Assembly: GCA_964397655.1 (NCBI GenBank)
Contig: CAYNKA010000024.1
Coordinates: 1-24,823, forward strand
Origin: CAYNKA01 sp964397655
GTDB taxonomy: Bacteria > Spirochaetota > Spirochaetia > DTKZ01
Direction: 5' to 3'
DNA: 24,823 nucleotides
Shown here piece by piece: positions 12,135-20,173 of the stretch. Each line of letters begins with the position of its first letter. The first letter of the stretch is position 1. The notes under the pieces were generated by a model. That model was not told the origin of the DNA and made no database searches. It saw only the letters and a program-made list of their open reading frames with translations. The position numbers and the translations under genes are program-made.

Positions 12135-14078
12135 ATGAAACGAACGATCGCGGCCTTGGCCGCGGCAATCCTGCTTTCCCCCGCGTTCGCCGAAGCGGTC
12201 CGGGATCCGTCCGCCGATGAGGATCTTCCGGTCTTCGAGGGCGAGGAACTCACGATAGTGGGCACGCCCGAGACGACCCAGGCGGTGAAGTCCGTGTCCA
12301 GGCGGGAGATCGAGAAGCTCGCTCCCGCCGATCTGCCTTCGCTCATGGAAAAGGCCTTCAACCTTTCCGTGTACCGGAGCGGTCCCTACGGGAACGAGGC
12401 GAAGATCAACGTCCGGGGAATGGACGGGAAACGGGTAGCGGTCCTCGTGGACGGCGTGCCGGTCAACTCCGCCCAATCCGGGTACTTCGACCTCTCGACG
12501 ATCGACGTGAACTCGATCGAGAAGGTGGAGGTCGTCTACGGCGGATCGGACACGAAGTACAACGTGAGCGGCGCGGTCGGAGGCGTCGTCAACATCGTCA
12601 CGGTGAAGAAGCACAGGCCCGGCTACGGACTCCGGGCGGGAATTTCGAACCGGTTCTATTTCCCCGACCGCTACTACCTGGGGTGGGGCGGCGAACGGAA
12701 ATACTCGAAGCCGGCGGATCTCCTGGACTCCCAGGGCGTCAACGTCGACTTCGGCACGGGCGGCGAGGACGTTTATTGGACGTTCTCCGCCGCGGGCAAC
12801 CGCGCCGGGAACCATTTCGTCTATCGGGACGAGAGCGGCGTGAAGCGCCGACGGGTCGACAACGAGATCGAGGACGCGAGCGCCTCGACGACGCTTTCCG
12901 CGGTCCTGCCGAATTACGCCCGGCTCATAGCCTCCGCGCGGGCCGGCGCCTCGGACAAGAGCCTGCCGGGCGTCATGACCTCGACGACCGTGGGGAAGGA
13001 GAGGACCGTCTTCACGAAGGAGTCCGTCATGCTCGATGCGGACCGGGTGGGAAGCGACAAGGTCGACACGGAGGTCGTCCTTTCCCACGGCTACGATTCG
13101 ATCGATTACGAGGACCCCTCTTCGGACAGCCTCCACAGGCTCCACACCATGGACTTCATCAACCGATGGGGCTGGTACGCCGGAGAAAAACTCCTGTTTC
13201 GGGCCGGCGGGGACTTCCAGTACGCCCTCCTCGACTCGAACGGTCTCGGCAGGGTCCGCGACGCCTCCGGCGGTCTCTATGCAGCCCTGGAGATCTCGGC
13301 GGACCGGCTCCTGGTGGTCCCGTCCCTGAAGGCGGTCGCGAGGAAGTCCTCCGCTCCCGTACCGATCCCCAAGCTCGGTCTCGTCTACCGGGCGGACGAC
13401 GAACTCATCCTGAAGAACAATTACTACCGCACCTTCAGGTTCCCGGCCCTGAACGAACTCTACTGGCCGTCCGACGCGACCGCCGCGGGGAATCCCGACC
13501 TCGATCCCGAGGACGGTTTCGGAGCGGACTTCACGGTTTCGTACGCGAAGAAGGACCTGTTCTCGCTCGAGAGCTCGGTCTACGTCTCCTACCATCGGGA
13601 CGCGATCAGCTGGTACTCGGTCGGCGGAAAGTGGCGGCCGCAAAACGTCGGGGAGGCGTGGTACTTCGGTTCCGAGCACTCGCTGAAGAGCGGCTTCGAC
13701 TCCTTTGTGTCCCTCTCGCTGAACTACGCCTTCCTCCTCACCTATGTGCTCACGGACGATCTCGGATGGAAGGACGACAAGCGCATCCCCTACCAGCCGG
13801 TTCACACCTTCTCGCTCGGGATCGAGTTCGCCTGGAAGTCCGGCTCCCTCACCTTTTCGGAGCGATACGCGAGTGAACGCTTCACCACCGTCGACAACGT
13901 CACGCGGCTCGATCCGTATTTCACGATGGACGTCGACCTCGTGCAGCGGATCGGTATATACTCCCTCCTGTTCTCGATCAAGAACGCGTTCGGCGCGGAT
14001 TATCGCCTCGTGGACGGCTATCCCATGCCGGGATGTTCCGTCCACACCGGACTGAAGGTGACGTATGGGAAGGAGTGA
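12135..14078 (+). CDS. btuB: TonB-dependent outer-membrane receptor, BtuB-like
   Basis: This is an outer-membrane gated channel that binds cobalamin outside and imports it with TonB energy, 647 residues (E. coli BtuB is about 614 with its signal). I chose ATG 12135 because it gives a clean signal peptide (MKRTIAALAAAILLSPAFA-EA) and has AGGA 8 nt upstream. GTG 12114 and ATG 12126 are in-frame alternatives. A TonB-box-like EELTIVGTPE follows, then the plug domain (VSRREIEKLAPADLPSLMEK; INVRGMDGKRVAVLVDGVPV; IEKVEVVYGGSDTKYN; GAVGGVVNIVT). The rest is a long Tyr/Asp-rich barrel, including FRFPALNELYWPSDATAAGNPDLDPE, a segment highly typical of siderophore and B12 receptors. Cobalamin specificity is inferred from the riboswitch and the btuFCD-like genes. 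TonB/ExbBD are not in the window. Confidence 0.88.
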   Translation: MKRTIAALAAAILLSPAFAEAVRDPSADEDLPVFEGEELTIVGTPETTQAVKSVSRREIEKLAPADLPSLMEKAFNLSVYRSGPYGNEAKINVRGMDGKRVAVLVDGVPVNSAQSGYFDLSTIDVNSIEKVEVVYGGSDTKYNVSGAVGGVVNIVTVKKHRPGYGLRAGISNRFYFPDRYYLGWGGERKYSKPADLLDSQGVNVDFGTGGEDVYWTFSAAGNRAGNHFVYRDESGVKRRRVDNEIEDASASTTLSAVLPNYARLIASARAGASDKSLPGVMTSTTVGKERTVFTKESVMLDADRVGSDKVDTEVVLSHGYDSIDYEDPSSDSLHRLHTMDFINRWGWYAGEKLLFRAGGDFQYALLDSNGLGRVRDASGGLYAALEISADRLLVVPSLKAVARKSSAPVPIPKLGLVYRADDELILKNNYYRTFRFPALNELYWPSDATAAGNPDLDPEDGFGADFTVSYAKKDLFSLESSVYVSYHRDAISWYSVGGKWRPQNVGEAWYFGSEHSLKSGFDSFVSLSLNYAFLLTYVLTDDLGWKDDKRIPYQPVHTFSLGIEFAWKSGSLTFSERYASERFTTVDNVTRLDPYFTMDVDLVQRIGIYSLLFSIKNAFGADYRLVDGYPMPGCSVHTGLKVTYGKE

Positions 14079-15081
14079 GCTCTCGGCGGGGCATCCCGGC
14101 CGGAGCGGGAATTCCCGGGGAATCCCCTCCCGGGCGTTCGCGGCGGCGATCGCCGCTGCCTGTCTTCTCGCGCTCGCGGCCGTATCGGCCTGCTCGAAGC
14201 CCGGAGCGGCGGCTTCAGGGGGCGGGCCGGCGCCGGGAGAGCCCGCGCGGGGAGAATCCGTCCCGGGCGAGGCGCTTCGGGATTCCTACGGCCGCGAGGT
14301 GGTCCCTCCGAAACGGCCGCGGCGCATCGTCTCCCTGTCGCCGAGCACGACGGAGATCATCTTCGCACTCGGGGCGGGAAACCTGCTCGCGGGCCGGACC
14401 GATTACTGTAACTACCCGCCCGAAGCCCGGAAGATCGAATCCGTCGGCGGCCTCACCGATCCCAGCATCGAGAAGATCGCCGGGCTCGGGGCCGACCTCG
14501 TCGTGGCCTCCGACCACTTCCAGCAGGACTCGCTCAAGCTCATCGAAGCCCTGAAGATCCCGGTCTACGTCGCCAGGGTACGGAAGAACTACGACGAGGT
14601 TTACGGTCTCGTCCGCGATCTCGGCCGCCTCGTCGGGAAATCCGCGGAGGCGGAGGCGCTCGCCGAGGACATGCGGAGCCGGATCGCCCGCGTCGAAGCT
14701 GCCGTCCGCGCGGTGCCGAAGCGGCCGAAGGTGTACTACGTCATCTCGTTCGGGGAGGAGGGCGACTTCACCGCGGGAAAGGACTCCTTCCTCGCCTACT
14801 TCATCAGGACCGCCGGCGGGACGAATCTCGGGGACGGCATCGAAGGCTACCGGTACAGCGCGGAGGGGCTTTTCCGCGACGAGCCCGACGTCATCGTCGT
14901 AGGCGCCGGGAAGGACGCGAAACGACGGCTTTCGGGAACCGTACCCTACAACCGCCTGCGGGCCGTGAGGGAGGGGCGGGTCCACGAGATCGATCCCGAC
15001 CTGCTCGAACGCATAGGGCCTAGGAACGTCGAGGGTTTGGAGGCGCTCGCCGGAATCCTCCATCCGGAGGCCTTCCCTTGA
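14065..15081 (+). CDS. btuF: Cobalamin ABC transporter substrate-binding lipoprotein, BtuF-like
   Basis: This is a periplasmic binding protein of the helical-backbone class III (BtuF/FhuD/FepB) family, 338 residues. The N-terminus has a long basic stretch before the hydrophobic core, ending in the lipobox VSA-C43, so it is probably membrane-anchored. The start ATG 14065 overlaps the receptor gene by 14 nt. No better downstream start is visible, although the 23 residues before the core are longer than usual. Family motifs are RDSYGREVVPPKRPRRIVSL, SPSTTEIIFALGAGNLLAGR, YCNYPPEARKIESVGG and SIEKIAGLGADLVVA, with the two lobes separated by a long helix (SAEAEALAEDMRSRIARVE). The order receptor-binding protein-permease-ATPase and the upstream riboswitch favour cobalamin over iron-siderophore. 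Confidence 0.88.
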   Translation: MGRSELSAGHPGRSGNSRGIPSRAFAAAIAAACLLALAAVSACSKPGAAASGGGPAPGEPARGESVPGEALRDSYGREVVPPKRPRRIVSLSPSTTEIIFALGAGNLLAGRTDYCNYPPEARKIESVGGLTDPSIEKIAGLGADLVVASDHFQQDSLKLIEALKIPVYVARVRKNYDEVYGLVRDLGRLVGKSAEAEALAEDMRSRIARVEAAVRAVPKRPKVYYVISFGEEGDFTAGKDSFLAYFIRTAGGTNLGDGIEGYRYSAEGLFRDEPDVIVVGAGKDAKRRLSGTVPYNRLRAVREGRVHEIDPDLLERIGPRNVEGLEALAGILHPEAFP

Positions 15082-16136
15082 GCCTCGACTATTTCGAGAA
15101 ACGAAGACGCCGGAAAATCTTCGCGGCGACCCTCGTCGTAGGGATCGTCTCCTCATCGCTCGCGTACCTCGTAACGGGGATCGTCGACGTTTCGGCGGCG
15201 GACTGCGCGAGAATCCTGGCGAGGAGGATCCCCTTCCTGCGGGACTTCGCCGGAGTCGAAGCGATGGATCCCACGAAGGTGACGGTGGTCGAGCTCATCA
15301 GGCTGCCTAGGATCGCGGCCGGCCTTCTCGTGGGCTCCGGGCTCGCCGCGGCGGGCGCGGCGTACCAGGGGCTCTTCCGGAATCAGCTCGCCGACCCGTT
15401 CATGACCGGCGTCTCGGCCGGGGCTACCTTCGGCTGCGCTCTCGCGCTTCTCCTCGGGTTCACGGGCGGGGCCTTCGGTCTGGGGGGCATCACCCTTTTC
15501 TCGTTCCTCGGCGCGCTCGCGACCGCGCTCGCGATCTTCTCGCTCATCGGCCTCTTCAAGCGCGTCTCCTCTCTCACGATCCTCCTCATCGGCATCGCGG
15601 TCAACCTCTTCCTTTCGAGCCTCGTATCCTTCCTCATGTTCATGAACCGCGACAAGATCGAGACCATCATCCTCTGGACCATGGGCTCCGTGGCGGGGGC
15701 GACCTGGGACCGGATCCTCTTCTCCCTCCCGTTCTTCCTCGCGGGCTGCGCGGGACTCGTCATCTGCGCGAGACCCCTCGACTATCTCGTCCTCGGCAGC
15801 GACATCGCCAGGGTGCACGGCTATTCCGTCCGTAAGTACCAGTTCCTGGTGATCCTGTTCTCCTCCCTCGTCGCCTCCTCCTGCGTATCGCTGAGCGGCA
15901 TCATCGGTTTCGTCGGGCTCGTCACGCCGAACGTCGCCCGCGCCCTCTTCGGGTTCAGGCACAGGGACCTCTTCGCCTTCTCCTTCCTCTTCGGGGCACT
16001 CTTCTTCACGTTCGCGGACTTTCTCTCCAGGACCCTCATGGCGCCGTCCGAGATCCCCGCGGGGATCATGACCTCGCTCGTAGGGGTTCCGGTATTCCTC
16101 TTCCTCATCTACCGGAAGCGGAGGGAGGGGGAATGA
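15078..16136 (+). CDS. btuC: Cobalamin ABC transporter permease, BtuC/FecCD-like
   Basis: This is an inner-membrane permease of the FecCD/BtuC family, 352 residues with about ten hydrophobic spans. It starts with TTG at 15078, overlapping the btuF stop by 4 nt (TTGA), so the two are translationally coupled. Family landmarks are LPRIAAGLLVGSGLAAAGAAYQGLFRN, NQLADPFMTGVSAGATFG and SLSGIIGFVGLVTPNVARAL. The last of these includes the cytoplasmic gate and coupling region contacting the ATPase. The stop overlaps the ATPase start (ATGA). It would act as a homodimer with two ATPase subunits. Confidence 0.92.
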   Translation: MSLDYFEKRRRRKIFAATLVVGIVSSSLAYLVTGIVDVSAADCARILARRIPFLRDFAGVEAMDPTKVTVVELIRLPRIAAGLLVGSGLAAAGAAYQGLFRNQLADPFMTGVSAGATFGCALALLLGFTGGAFGLGGITLFSFLGALATALAIFSLIGLFKRVSSLTILLIGIAVNLFLSSLVSFLMFMNRDKIETIILWTMGSVAGATWDRILFSLPFFLAGCAGLVICARPLDYLVLGSDIARVHGYSVRKYQFLVILFSSLVASSCVSLSGIIGFVGLVTPNVARALFGFRHRDLFAFSFLFGALFFTFADFLSRTLMAPSEIPAGIMTSLVGVPVFLFLIYRKRREGE

Positions 16137-16903
16137 GCGCGTCCGTGGAGGCGAGAAACCTCGACTTCTCCTACGACAGGAAACGCCCTCTTCTCCGCGA
16201 CGTCTCGCTCGCGATCGATTCGGACAACTTCGTCTCGGTCATCGGGCCGAACGGGTCCGGGAAGACCACGCTCCTGAAGATCCTCGCGGGCATCCTCCGA
16301 CCCGACCGGGGCGAGGTGAGGATCCTCGGCAGGCCGCTCGGCAGGCACACGGACGTATCGCGGCTCCTCGCCTACGTTCCCCAGACCCTCGCCGTGGATT
16401 TCGAGATCGGCGTGCTCGACTTCGTTCTCCTCGGCAGGAATCCGGGCGGCAGGCTCCTCGGCGGGCCGGGGGAGGAGGACGTGGAGGCGGCCTTGAAGAG
16501 TCTCGACACGATCAGGATGCTGGACTTCGCGAAGAAGGACCTCTCCCGCCTGAGCGGGGGAGAGAGGCAGAAGATCGTGATCGCAAAGGCCCTCGCCCAG
16601 GACACGCCCTTCATCTTTCTCGACGAACCCACGAGCCACCTCGACCTCCGCAATCAGCTCGAGATCCTCGACGTGCTCGAGCGGCTCGCGATCCGCGAGG
16701 GAAAGAAGATCGTGAGCATCATGCACGACGTCAATCTCGCCTACCGTTATTCCGACCACACCGTCGTGCTCAAGGACGGACGGATTTTCGCCTCGGGCGC
16801 GACGAGGGAGGTCGTCCGGGAGGAGACCATCCGCGAATGCTTCGGGGTCGAGGTGAGGAAGGTCGATGATTTCTTCGTTCCGCGGGCGGGTCTTCCTTCC
16901 TGA
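16133..16903 (+). CDS. btuD: Cobalamin ABC transporter ATP-binding protein, BtuD/FecE-like
   Basis: This is the cytoplasmic ATPase that powers the B12 importer, 256 residues. Walker A is GPNGSGKTT (residues about 38-46), the signature motif is LSGGERQ (about 140-146), and Walker B is FIFLDEPTSHLD. The switch histidine is in IMHDVNLAYRYSD. The ATGA overlap with the permease gene shows the last step of a four-gene coupled series. No terminator is obvious after the stop, and the glycerol kinase promoter begins 10 nt later, so some read-through is possible. Confidence 0.92.
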   Translation: MSASVEARNLDFSYDRKRPLLRDVSLAIDSDNFVSVIGPNGSGKTTLLKILAGILRPDRGEVRILGRPLGRHTDVSRLLAYVPQTLAVDFEIGVLDFVLLGRNPGGRLLGGPGEEDVEAALKSLDTIRMLDFAKKDLSRLSGGERQKIVIAKALAQDTPFIFLDEPTSHLDLRNQLEILDVLERLAIREGKKIVSIMHDVNLAYRYSDHTVVLKDGRIFASGATREVVREETIRECFGVEVRKVDDFFVPRAGLPS

Positions 16904-16912
16904 ATCCTTTCT

Positions 16913-16941
16913 TTGCACGATGAAAAAGAATCGGTTACAAT
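16913..16941 (+). promoter_or_regulatory. Promoter of glycerol kinase gene
   Basis: TTGCAC (16913-16918), a 17-nt spacer and TACAAT (16936-16941). The start codon follows 48 nt later behind a GGAG site (16976-16979). This separates glpK from the B12 operon. Confidence 0.7.
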
Positions 16942-16988
16942 TCTCCATGGGAAGGGCTGGAGATTCATTTTTCAAGGAGACGTCGAAA

Positions 16989-18485
16989 ATGAAAAAGTAC
17001 GTTCTCGCTCTGGATCAGGGCACCACGAGTTCGAGGGCCATCCTCTTCGACGTGCGCGGCGGGATCGTCTCCTCGGCTCAGCGCGAGTTCACCCAATTCT
17101 ATCCGAAGGAAGGCTGGGTGGAGCACGATCCCCAGGAAATCTGGAACACGCAGTCCGCGGTGATGCGCGAGGCGGTGGAGAAAGCCGGCGCCAAACCTTC
17201 CGAGATCGCCTCCCTGGGCATCACCAACCAGAGGGAAACAACCGTGGTCTGGAACAGGAACTCGGGCAAGCCGATCCACAACGCCATCGTATGGCAGTGC
17301 CGAAGGACCTCGGGGATCTGCGACAAGCTCAAAGCCGACGGATGGGAGGCCTACATCAAGGAAGCTACGGGACTCGTAGTGGACGCCTACTTCTCGGGGA
17401 CCAAGGTCAAATGGATCCTCGACAACGTAGCCGGGGCTCGGGAGCTGGCGGAGCGGGGGGACCTCCTGTTCGGGACCGTCGATTCCTGGCTTCTCTGGAA
17501 TCTCACGAACGGCTCGGTCCACGCCACCGATTATTCCAACGCCTCGAGGACCATGCTCTTCAACATCAGGACGCTTTCATGGGACGAGAGGATCCTGGGC
17601 CACCTGGGCATCCCCGCCTCGATGCTGCCGGAGGTGCTCCCCTCGAGCCATCCCTACGGCTTCGTCGGCGAGGGTCTTCTCGACGGGATCGAAATCCCCA
17701 TAACCGGCATCGCGGGCGACCAGCAGGCCGCCCTGTTCGGCCAGGCATGCTTCGAGCCCGGCCTCGCGAAAAACACCTACGGAACCGGCTGCTTCCTCAT
17801 GATGAACACGGGAGCGAAGATCATACCTTCGAAACGCGGGCTTCTCACCACGATCGCCTTCGGGACGGACGGCAGGGTGGATTACGCCCTGGAGGGGAGC
17901 ATCTTCATCGCTGGGGCCGCGGTCCAATGGCTCAGGGACGAACTCCAGCTCGTCGGTTCCGCGAAGGAGACCGAGTTCTTCGCGACCCAGGTCAAGGATT
18001 CCGCCGGAGTCTACCTCGTGCCGGCCTTCGTGGGCCTCGGAGCCCCGTATTGGGACATGTACGCGCGGGGCGCCGTCCTCGGTCTCACCCGCGGCGCGAA
18101 CAAGAGTCATCTCATCCGCGCGGCGCTCGAATCCATCGCGTACCAGACCCGCGACGTTCTCGGCGCGATCGAGGAGGATTCAGGCATCAAGCTCTCCGAG
18201 CTCAAGGTCGACGGCGGCGCGTCGGCGAACAATTTCCTCATGCAGTTCCAGGCGGACATGCTCGGCGTACCGGTCTCCCGTCCCAGGGTCGTCGAGACCA
18301 CGGCGCTCGGGGCCGCCTACCTCGCGGGCCTCGCTGTCGGCTTTTGGAAGGACCGCGCGGAACTCGCGAAGGGCTGGGCGGAGGAGCGCCGTTTCACGCC
18401 CGGCATGGCGGTCGAGGAAAGGGAGAGGCTCTACGCCGGTTGGAAAAAGGCCGTTGGAAAGGCTTCGAACTGGGTGGACGCCTAG
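16989..18485 (+). CDS. glpK: Glycerol kinase
   Basis: This enzyme phosphorylates glycerol to sn-glycerol 3-phosphate with ATP in the cytoplasm. It is 498 residues, matching the usual 495-505. ATG 16989 gives the canonical N-terminus MKKYVLALDQGTTSSRAILF (phosphate 1 motif) and has GGAG 9 nt upstream. An upstream in-frame start at 16866 lies inside btuD and is rejected. Glycerol-contacting motifs are NQRETTVVW and GWVEHDPQEIW. The GIAGDQQAALFGQ motif carries the catalytic Asp, and GTGCFLMMNTG and DGGASANNFLMQFQAD match the adenosine and phosphate-binding regions. No glycerol facilitator or glycerol-3-phosphate dehydrogenase gene is beside it. The stop codon interlocks with that of the convergent ArsC-like gene. 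Confidence 0.96.
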   Translation: MKKYVLALDQGTTSSRAILFDVRGGIVSSAQREFTQFYPKEGWVEHDPQEIWNTQSAVMREAVEKAGAKPSEIASLGITNQRETTVVWNRNSGKPIHNAIVWQCRRTSGICDKLKADGWEAYIKEATGLVVDAYFSGTKVKWILDNVAGARELAERGDLLFGTVDSWLLWNLTNGSVHATDYSNASRTMLFNIRTLSWDERILGHLGIPASMLPEVLPSSHPYGFVGEGLLDGIEIPITGIAGDQQAALFGQACFEPGLAKNTYGTGCFLMMNTGAKIIPSKRGLLTTIAFGTDGRVDYALEGSIFIAGAAVQWLRDELQLVGSAKETEFFATQVKDSAGVYLVPAFVGLGAPYWDMYARGAVLGLTRGANKSHLIRAALESIAYQTRDVLGAIEEDSGIKLSELKVDGGASANNFLMQFQADMLGVPVSRPRVVETTALGAAYLAGLAVGFWKDRAELAKGWAEERRFTPGMAVEERERLYAGWKKAVGKASNWVDA

Positions 18486-18823
18486 GACTTCATTCCGTCG
18501 GCCAGGGCCTTCCATGCCTTCTCGTCCCTGCCTACGACGCAGCGGTTTCCCTCGCGGACCACGGGGGTCGCGAGGAGGAGGGGATTCTCCAGCAGCTCCT
18601 CGATTTCGTCGAATTCCATGTAAGCGAGGCCCTTGTCCCTGAACGCCGAGCTCTTCTCGTCGACGAGGCTCCTGCCCTCGGCCCCTCGTCGGACGGCTTC
18701 GAGTTCGCCCTTCGACAGGCCCCGCTCCGCGAGGTCCACGAAATGGAAGGAGATCCCCCGTTCGCGGAAAAAACGCTGCGCAGCGCGGGTCGCCGGGCAT
18801 TTCTTCGTTCCGATGATCTGCAT
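18482..18823 (-). CDS. ArsC/Spx-family glutaredoxin-like protein
   Basis: This is a small cytoplasmic thioredoxin-fold protein of 113 residues, the usual ArsC/Spx/YffB length. The N-terminal motif GTKKCPATRAAQRFF holds a single redox cysteine (Cys9) where the family has its catalytic Cys. There is no CxxC pair. The middle has a FVDLAERGLSKGELEAV helix, and the C-terminal part LLATPVVREGNRCVVGRDEKAW matches the family's cis-proline strand and final helix, with a second Cys. True arsenate reductase activity is uncertain, since no ars genes are nearby, and a thiol-redox role is as likely. The ATG is at 18823-18821. A minus-strand promoter lies at 18842-18870, and the gene is convergent with glpK. 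Confidence 0.85.
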   Translation of the reverse strand: MQIIGTKKCPATRAAQRFFRERGISFHFVDLAERGLSKGELEAVRRGAEGRSLVDEKSSAFRDKGLAYMEFDEIEELLENPLLLATPVVREGNRCVVGRDEKAWKALADGMKS

Positions 18824-18841
18824 GATTCGTCCCCGGACGCA

Positions 18842-18870
18842 AGTTTACCAGGCGTGCAGGGCACAGGCAA
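18842..18870 (-). promoter_or_regulatory. Probable promoter of the ArsC-like gene
   Basis: On the minus strand: TTGCCT (18870-18865), a 17-nt spacer and TAAACT (18847-18842), about 18 nt upstream of the start codon. It is divergent from the tautomerase promoter in the same 114-bp space. Confidence 0.5.
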
Positions 18871-18888
18871 GGAGTCCGTTCGATTCCC

Positions 18889-18917
18889 TTGCGGAAAACG
18901 GATTTTAGACGGATACT
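18889..18917 (+). promoter_or_regulatory. Possible promoter of the tautomerase gene
   Basis: TTGCGG (18889-18894), a 17-nt spacer and GATACT (18912-18917), 20 nt before the ATG. The match is moderate. A GCAAGG/CCTTGC inverted repeat (18867-18872 and 18887-18892) overlaps the -35 boxes of both divergent promoters and could be a binding site or chance. Confidence 0.4.
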
Positions 18918-18937
18918 GAATCTTTGAAGGAGAGAGT

Positions 18938-19291
18938 ATGCCCTGGGTACAAGTGTACTTGCCGAAAGCGTTCGGAGAAAAGGAGTACGATCTCACGAAG
19001 AGTGAAATCGCGAAGATACTCTCCGAGGAATTGCAGAAGCCCGAACAGGGATTGGTCGTTATGTTCCATACACCCTCCGCCTTCTATAGGGCGGGAGAGC
19101 TTACGGGGAATTCCGCAGTCGTCGATGTCAGGTACATCGGGACGTTCGCGCTGGAAAAGAAGCAGGCCGTGACGAAGCGTTTGGCCGCTTTCTTCGCGAC
19201 GACCTTCGGTACCGATCCCTTGAAAACCACGGTCGTCTTTTCCGAAGTCGACAGCGGAAATTGGGGTAGAAAGGCCGGGGATTATTCCTGA
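18938..19291 (+). CDS. MIF-like tautomerase superfamily protein
   Basis: This is a 117-residue protein of the tautomerase superfamily, in which the N-terminal proline, exposed by Met removal, acts as the catalytic base in keto-enol conversions. The ORF begins MPWVQVYLPK, giving Pro at the mature N-terminus. The length and the ending (TTVVFSEVDSGNWGRKAGDY) line up with MIF/D-dopachrome tautomerase (YINYYDMNAANVGWN), not with the 60-residue 4-oxalocrotonate tautomerases. A conserved-looking KPEQGLVVMF sits where MIF has KPPQYIAVHV. The ATG at 18938 has a clear AAGGAG site. It lies 105 bp upstream of the FCD regulator gene on the same strand, so a link to the liv transporter substrate is possible. 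The alignment was made by eye. Confidence 0.72.
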   Translation: MPWVQVYLPKAFGEKEYDLTKSEIAKILSEELQKPEQGLVVMFHTPSAFYRAGELTGNSAVVDVRYIGTFALEKKQAVTKRLAAFFATTFGTDPLKTTVVFSEVDSGNWGRKAGDYS

Positions 19292-19299
19292 AGAAGCAG

Positions 19300-19318
19300 T
19301 CGCGATGGAGCGATTTTT
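19300..19318 (+). terminator. Weak rho-independent terminator candidate after the tautomerase gene
   Basis: A short TCGC-GATGGA-GCGA stem followed by TTTTT, starting 9 nt after the stop. An alternative ATTTTTC/GAAAAAT stem (19313-19335) overlaps it. The stem is only 4 bp, so support is thin. Confidence 0.25.
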
Positions 19319-19346
19319 CATGGAAAACGAAAAATAGCGGAATTTA

Positions 19347-19375
19347 TTGTTTGTATAAATTTATCAGACTATACT
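19347..19375 (+). promoter_or_regulatory. Promoter of the FCD regulator gene
   Basis: TTGTTT (19347-19352), a 17-nt spacer and TATACT (19370-19375) in a strongly AT-rich stretch. The -10 box sits inside the operator repeat, so autorepression is expected. An alternative -10 is TATAAA at 19354-19359. Confidence 0.5.
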
Positions 19376-19382
19376 ATGATAA
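19361..19382. promoter_or_regulatory. FCD-regulator operator, copy at its own promoter
   Basis: TTATCA-N10-TGATAA is a perfect inverted repeat across 22 bp, overlapping the -10 region of the regulator gene. A 20-of-22 match to it lies at the liv promoter, which is the main evidence that this is the binding site. Confidence 0.65.
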
Positions 19383-19396
19383 GATATAGGTGACCT

Positions 19397-20128
19397 ATGG
19401 ATTCAATTACCTATCCGAAAATCCGACAGAAAACCATCGTTACTCAGGTCATGGAAAAGATCCGCGAGTTCATCGCGTCGGGAGAGGTCAAACCGGGAGA
19501 CCGCCTTCCCACCGAATCCCAGCTCGCTCAGATGTTCGGAGTCGGCAGATCCTCCATCCGAGAAGCGGTCAAGGTATTCAATTATCTCGGCGTGTTCGAA
19601 TCCCAGACAAGGAAGGGGACCGTTCTGTGCGAGCACTCCCGCATTTCAAAGGAAGCTCTCACGTGGTCGTTCCTTCTGGGGAAGAAGGATATCCGCGATC
19701 TCATGGATCTGCGAAAAGCCATCGAACAGGAATGCTGGTTCCAGCTTTGCGTCGCCCACGAACATGATCCGGAATCCATGAAAGGCGTTGTGGAGCGTCT
19801 GGAGTTCTTCGTCGAGAAAATGGACGATGCGTTGAAGAACGACAAGGAAGTCGAACTCGTCGAGGCCGATTTCAATTTTCATCTCGTAGCGGTCGAGGCC
19901 TCGGGAAACGCGCAATTCTCCGCACTGTTTCAGACTCTGCAATCGTTCACCTGTGAAGAGATCCGGGAATCGAACGTTTTGCGGAAGAAGAGCAAGCGGA
20001 TCGTCTCGGAGCACGTCGAGTTCGTGGAGGCTTTGAAGGCGAACGATCACGCCCGTCTTCTCGAACTCTATCGCATTCATATCGAAAACGCCAAGGAACG
20101 CGTCTTGCAGCTCAATCGCAAAGACTGA
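19397..20128 (+). CDS. GntR-family transcriptional regulator, FadR/FCD subfamily
   Basis: This is a metabolite-responsive DNA-binding protein of 243 residues. The N-terminal winged helix has the GntR pattern (IREFIASGEVKPGDRLPTES, QLAQMFGVGRSSIREAVKVF, GVFESQTRKGTVL). The helical FCD effector domain has a complete metal-site set: Asp158 and His162 (EADFNFH), His206 (SEHVEF) and His228 (RIHIENA). FCD regulators typically sense carboxylates through this metal. The ATG at 19397 follows AGGTGA. Its own promoter and that of the downstream liv operon share a 22-bp operator, so it most likely represses both. The effector is presumably the substrate of the liv-type transporter or a breakdown product. 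Confidence 0.92.
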   Translation: MDSITYPKIRQKTIVTQVMEKIREFIASGEVKPGDRLPTESQLAQMFGVGRSSIREAVKVFNYLGVFESQTRKGTVLCEHSRISKEALTWSFLLGKKDIRDLMDLRKAIEQECWFQLCVAHEHDPESMKGVVERLEFFVEKMDDALKNDKEVELVEADFNFHLVAVEASGNAQFSALFQTLQSFTCEEIRESNVLRKKSKRIVSEHVEFVEALKANDHARLLELYRIHIENAKERVLQLNRKD

Positions 20129-20144
20129 AGTTCATAGAAAAAAC

Positions 20145-20173
20145 TTGACAGGGTGAAAAAACCGGCCAATAAT
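20145..20173 (+). promoter_or_regulatory. Promoter of the livHMGF-K operon
   Basis: A perfect TTGACA (20145-20150), a 17-nt spacer and AATAAT (20168-20173). It starts 17 nt after the regulator's stop codon. The operator begins directly after the -10 box. Confidence 0.7.

Noticed and set aside
11730..14045. A 771-residue minus-strand open frame antisense to the BtuB-like receptor
   Set aside because: Composition is dominated by Arg, Val, Asp and Gly with no domain. The plus strand encodes an unmistakable TonB receptor.
16866..16988. Upstream extension of glycerol kinase
   Set aside because: It overlaps btuD and the glpK promoter. ATG 16989 yields the standard glycerol kinase N-terminus.
16913..18919. 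A 668-residue plus-strand frame overlapping glycerol kinase in another frame
   Set aside because: Low-complexity Arg/Gly/Pro-rich translation, no initiation signals, and it runs through a well-identified gene.
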